Of a stretch of DNA of 64,000 nt, positions 63,075 to 64,000 are shown one piece after another. Origin of the DNA: Molossus alvarezi (Eukaryota; Chordata; Mammalia; Chiroptera; Molossidae); the NCBI GenBank assembly GCA_037176705.1, contig CM073895.1, forward strand, positions 930,001-994,000. The letters are read 5' to 3'. The notes beneath the pieces are model-generated. The model was not told the origin of the DNA. It searched no databases and saw only the letters and a program-made list of their open reading frames with translations. The number at the start of each line of letters is the position of its first letter. Positions within the stretch are counted from its first letter, which is position 1. Both the position numbers and the translations under genes were made by a program.

Positions 63075-63214
63075 CTGGAAAAGAAGGAGCTTCAGATGTG
63101 AGGACTGGCGGGGCAGGGAGAGGGACGGCTGGTGCGGGAAGGGGGGGGCAGGCTGCAGGAGTGTGGCCCGGGGGCAGCGGCTCCCCACCACCTGGGGAGT
63201 CCTGAAACATTTTA

Positions 63215-63442
63215 TTTAAAAAAAAAATTGTTTTTAATCCTCACCCGAGGATATTTTTCTATTTCTCTTCAGTTAGAGTGGGAGGGAGGGAGGGAGAGAA
63301 ACACTGACTGGTTGCCTCCCGCACGACCCCAACCAGGACAGGGACAAACCACAACCAAGGTACGTGCCCTTGCCTGGAATCGAACCCTCGACTCACTGGT
63401 CTGTGGGCCAATGCTCTACGGCTGAGCCAAACCAGCCAGGGC
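63215..63442 (-). mobile_element. VES SINE with target-site duplication
   Basis: Antisense; AATCCTCACCCGAGGATA tail, (GGGA)n block, ends AACCAGCCAGGGC. GTCCTGAAACATTTT on both sides. Confidence 0.92.
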
Positions 63443-63455
63443 GGTCCTGAAACAT

Positions 63456-63711
63456 TTTTTTTTTTTTTTTTTAATCCTCACCCGAGGACATTTTTCCATT
63501 TTTTGTACAGATAGAGTGGGAGGGAGAGAGAGGAAGAGATAGAGAGAGAGAAACATCGATGTGAAAGGGACACATCGAGTGGCTGCCACCGCACTATCAA
63601 CCAGGGCCAGGGACAAACTGCAACTGAAGTACGTGCCCTTAGCGGGAACCGAACCCGGGTCTCTCCGGACCGCAGGCCGACGCTCTAACCGCTGAGCCAA
63701 ACCGGCCAGGG
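63456..63711 (-). mobile_element. VES SINE, class B, same target site
   Basis: Antisense, full length; inserted into the target-site duplication of the copy just to its left. AAACATTTT occurs again at 63,713. Confidence 0.92.
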
Positions 63712-63721
63712 CAAACATTTT

Positions 63722-64000
63722 AAACACTTCCTGAACATAAGCCAGCTGTGTTTTGACATTTCAGGAAGTTCTCAACAAACACCTCTTCAAATGCTGCCTT
63801 CTCCTGACTCCAGCAGACACGTCTGAGCTCACACTGTCCTCCGGGGCTCGTGCCGTTTCCTTCATGTCTCCATCTGTCCCTCTGTCTGTATTTAGAGATT
63901 TCCTCTGGGTCTGTCTTTCAGTTCACTAATTCTCTCTTCAGCAAAGTCTAATCTACAATTTAACCCACTGACTGGGGTTTCTTTTTAAAAATACGTTTTA
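63722..64000 (-). mobile_element. Antisense L1 fragment (probable)
   Basis: 'tttcagttcactaattctct' and 'aaagtctaatctacaattta' followed by 'acccactgactgggg' recall the antisense of the L1 ORF1 region. Diverged and cut by the window edge. Confidence 0.5.

Overview
This is mammalian nuclear DNA, almost certainly from a bat. About sixty copies of tRNA-derived VES-type SINEs (Pol III A and B boxes, pyrimidine-rich middle) lie among older MIR, L2 and L1 fragments. VES SINEs are known from Yangochiroptera. The true genes are split into short GT-AG exons, and most long open frames are artefacts of GC-rich or repeated DNA. Nothing bacterial, no CRISPR array and no tRNA or rRNA gene was seen.

The layout matches the human 1p36.33 order as I know it: GNB1(-), CALML6(+), TMEM52(-), CFAP74(-). 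Bases 1 to about 21,400 look like the large first intron of GNB1 on the minus strand, full of SINEs, ending at a 2.2-kb CpG island (about 20,050-22,290) with a likely noncoding first exon. Bases 22,300-36,500 are intergenic: an old L1 broken up by SINEs (27.4-29.9 kb) and an orphan CpG island (33.44-34.18 kb) with GC boxes and two CTCF-like motifs. CALML6 (36,717-38,074, plus) is complete: 5 exons, 156 residues, with a CArG box and TATA box upstream. TMEM52 (38,830-40,208, minus) is complete: 5 exons, 170 residues, signal peptide, one membrane helix and two PPxY motifs. These two genes converge tail to tail.

From 42.5 kb to the right edge lies the 3' part of CFAP74 on the minus strand. I traced 21 coding exons whose splice phases agree throughout, giving about 921 residues of a roughly 1,580-residue protein: a string of HYDIN-like ASH/MSP beta-sandwich domains from the C1d projection of the ciliary central apparatus. 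Its 5' exons lie beyond 64 kb.

I found no wholly new gene system. The points most worth following are regulatory and structural: convergent CTCF-like motifs enclosing the GNB1 promoter, a CTCF-like motif in a VES SINE, complementary CA/TG arrays and inverted SINEs flanking CFAP74 exons, and a 34-bp GC-box minisatellite in a CFAP74 intron. Recognition of genes and repeats rests on memory of the families; no database search was run.
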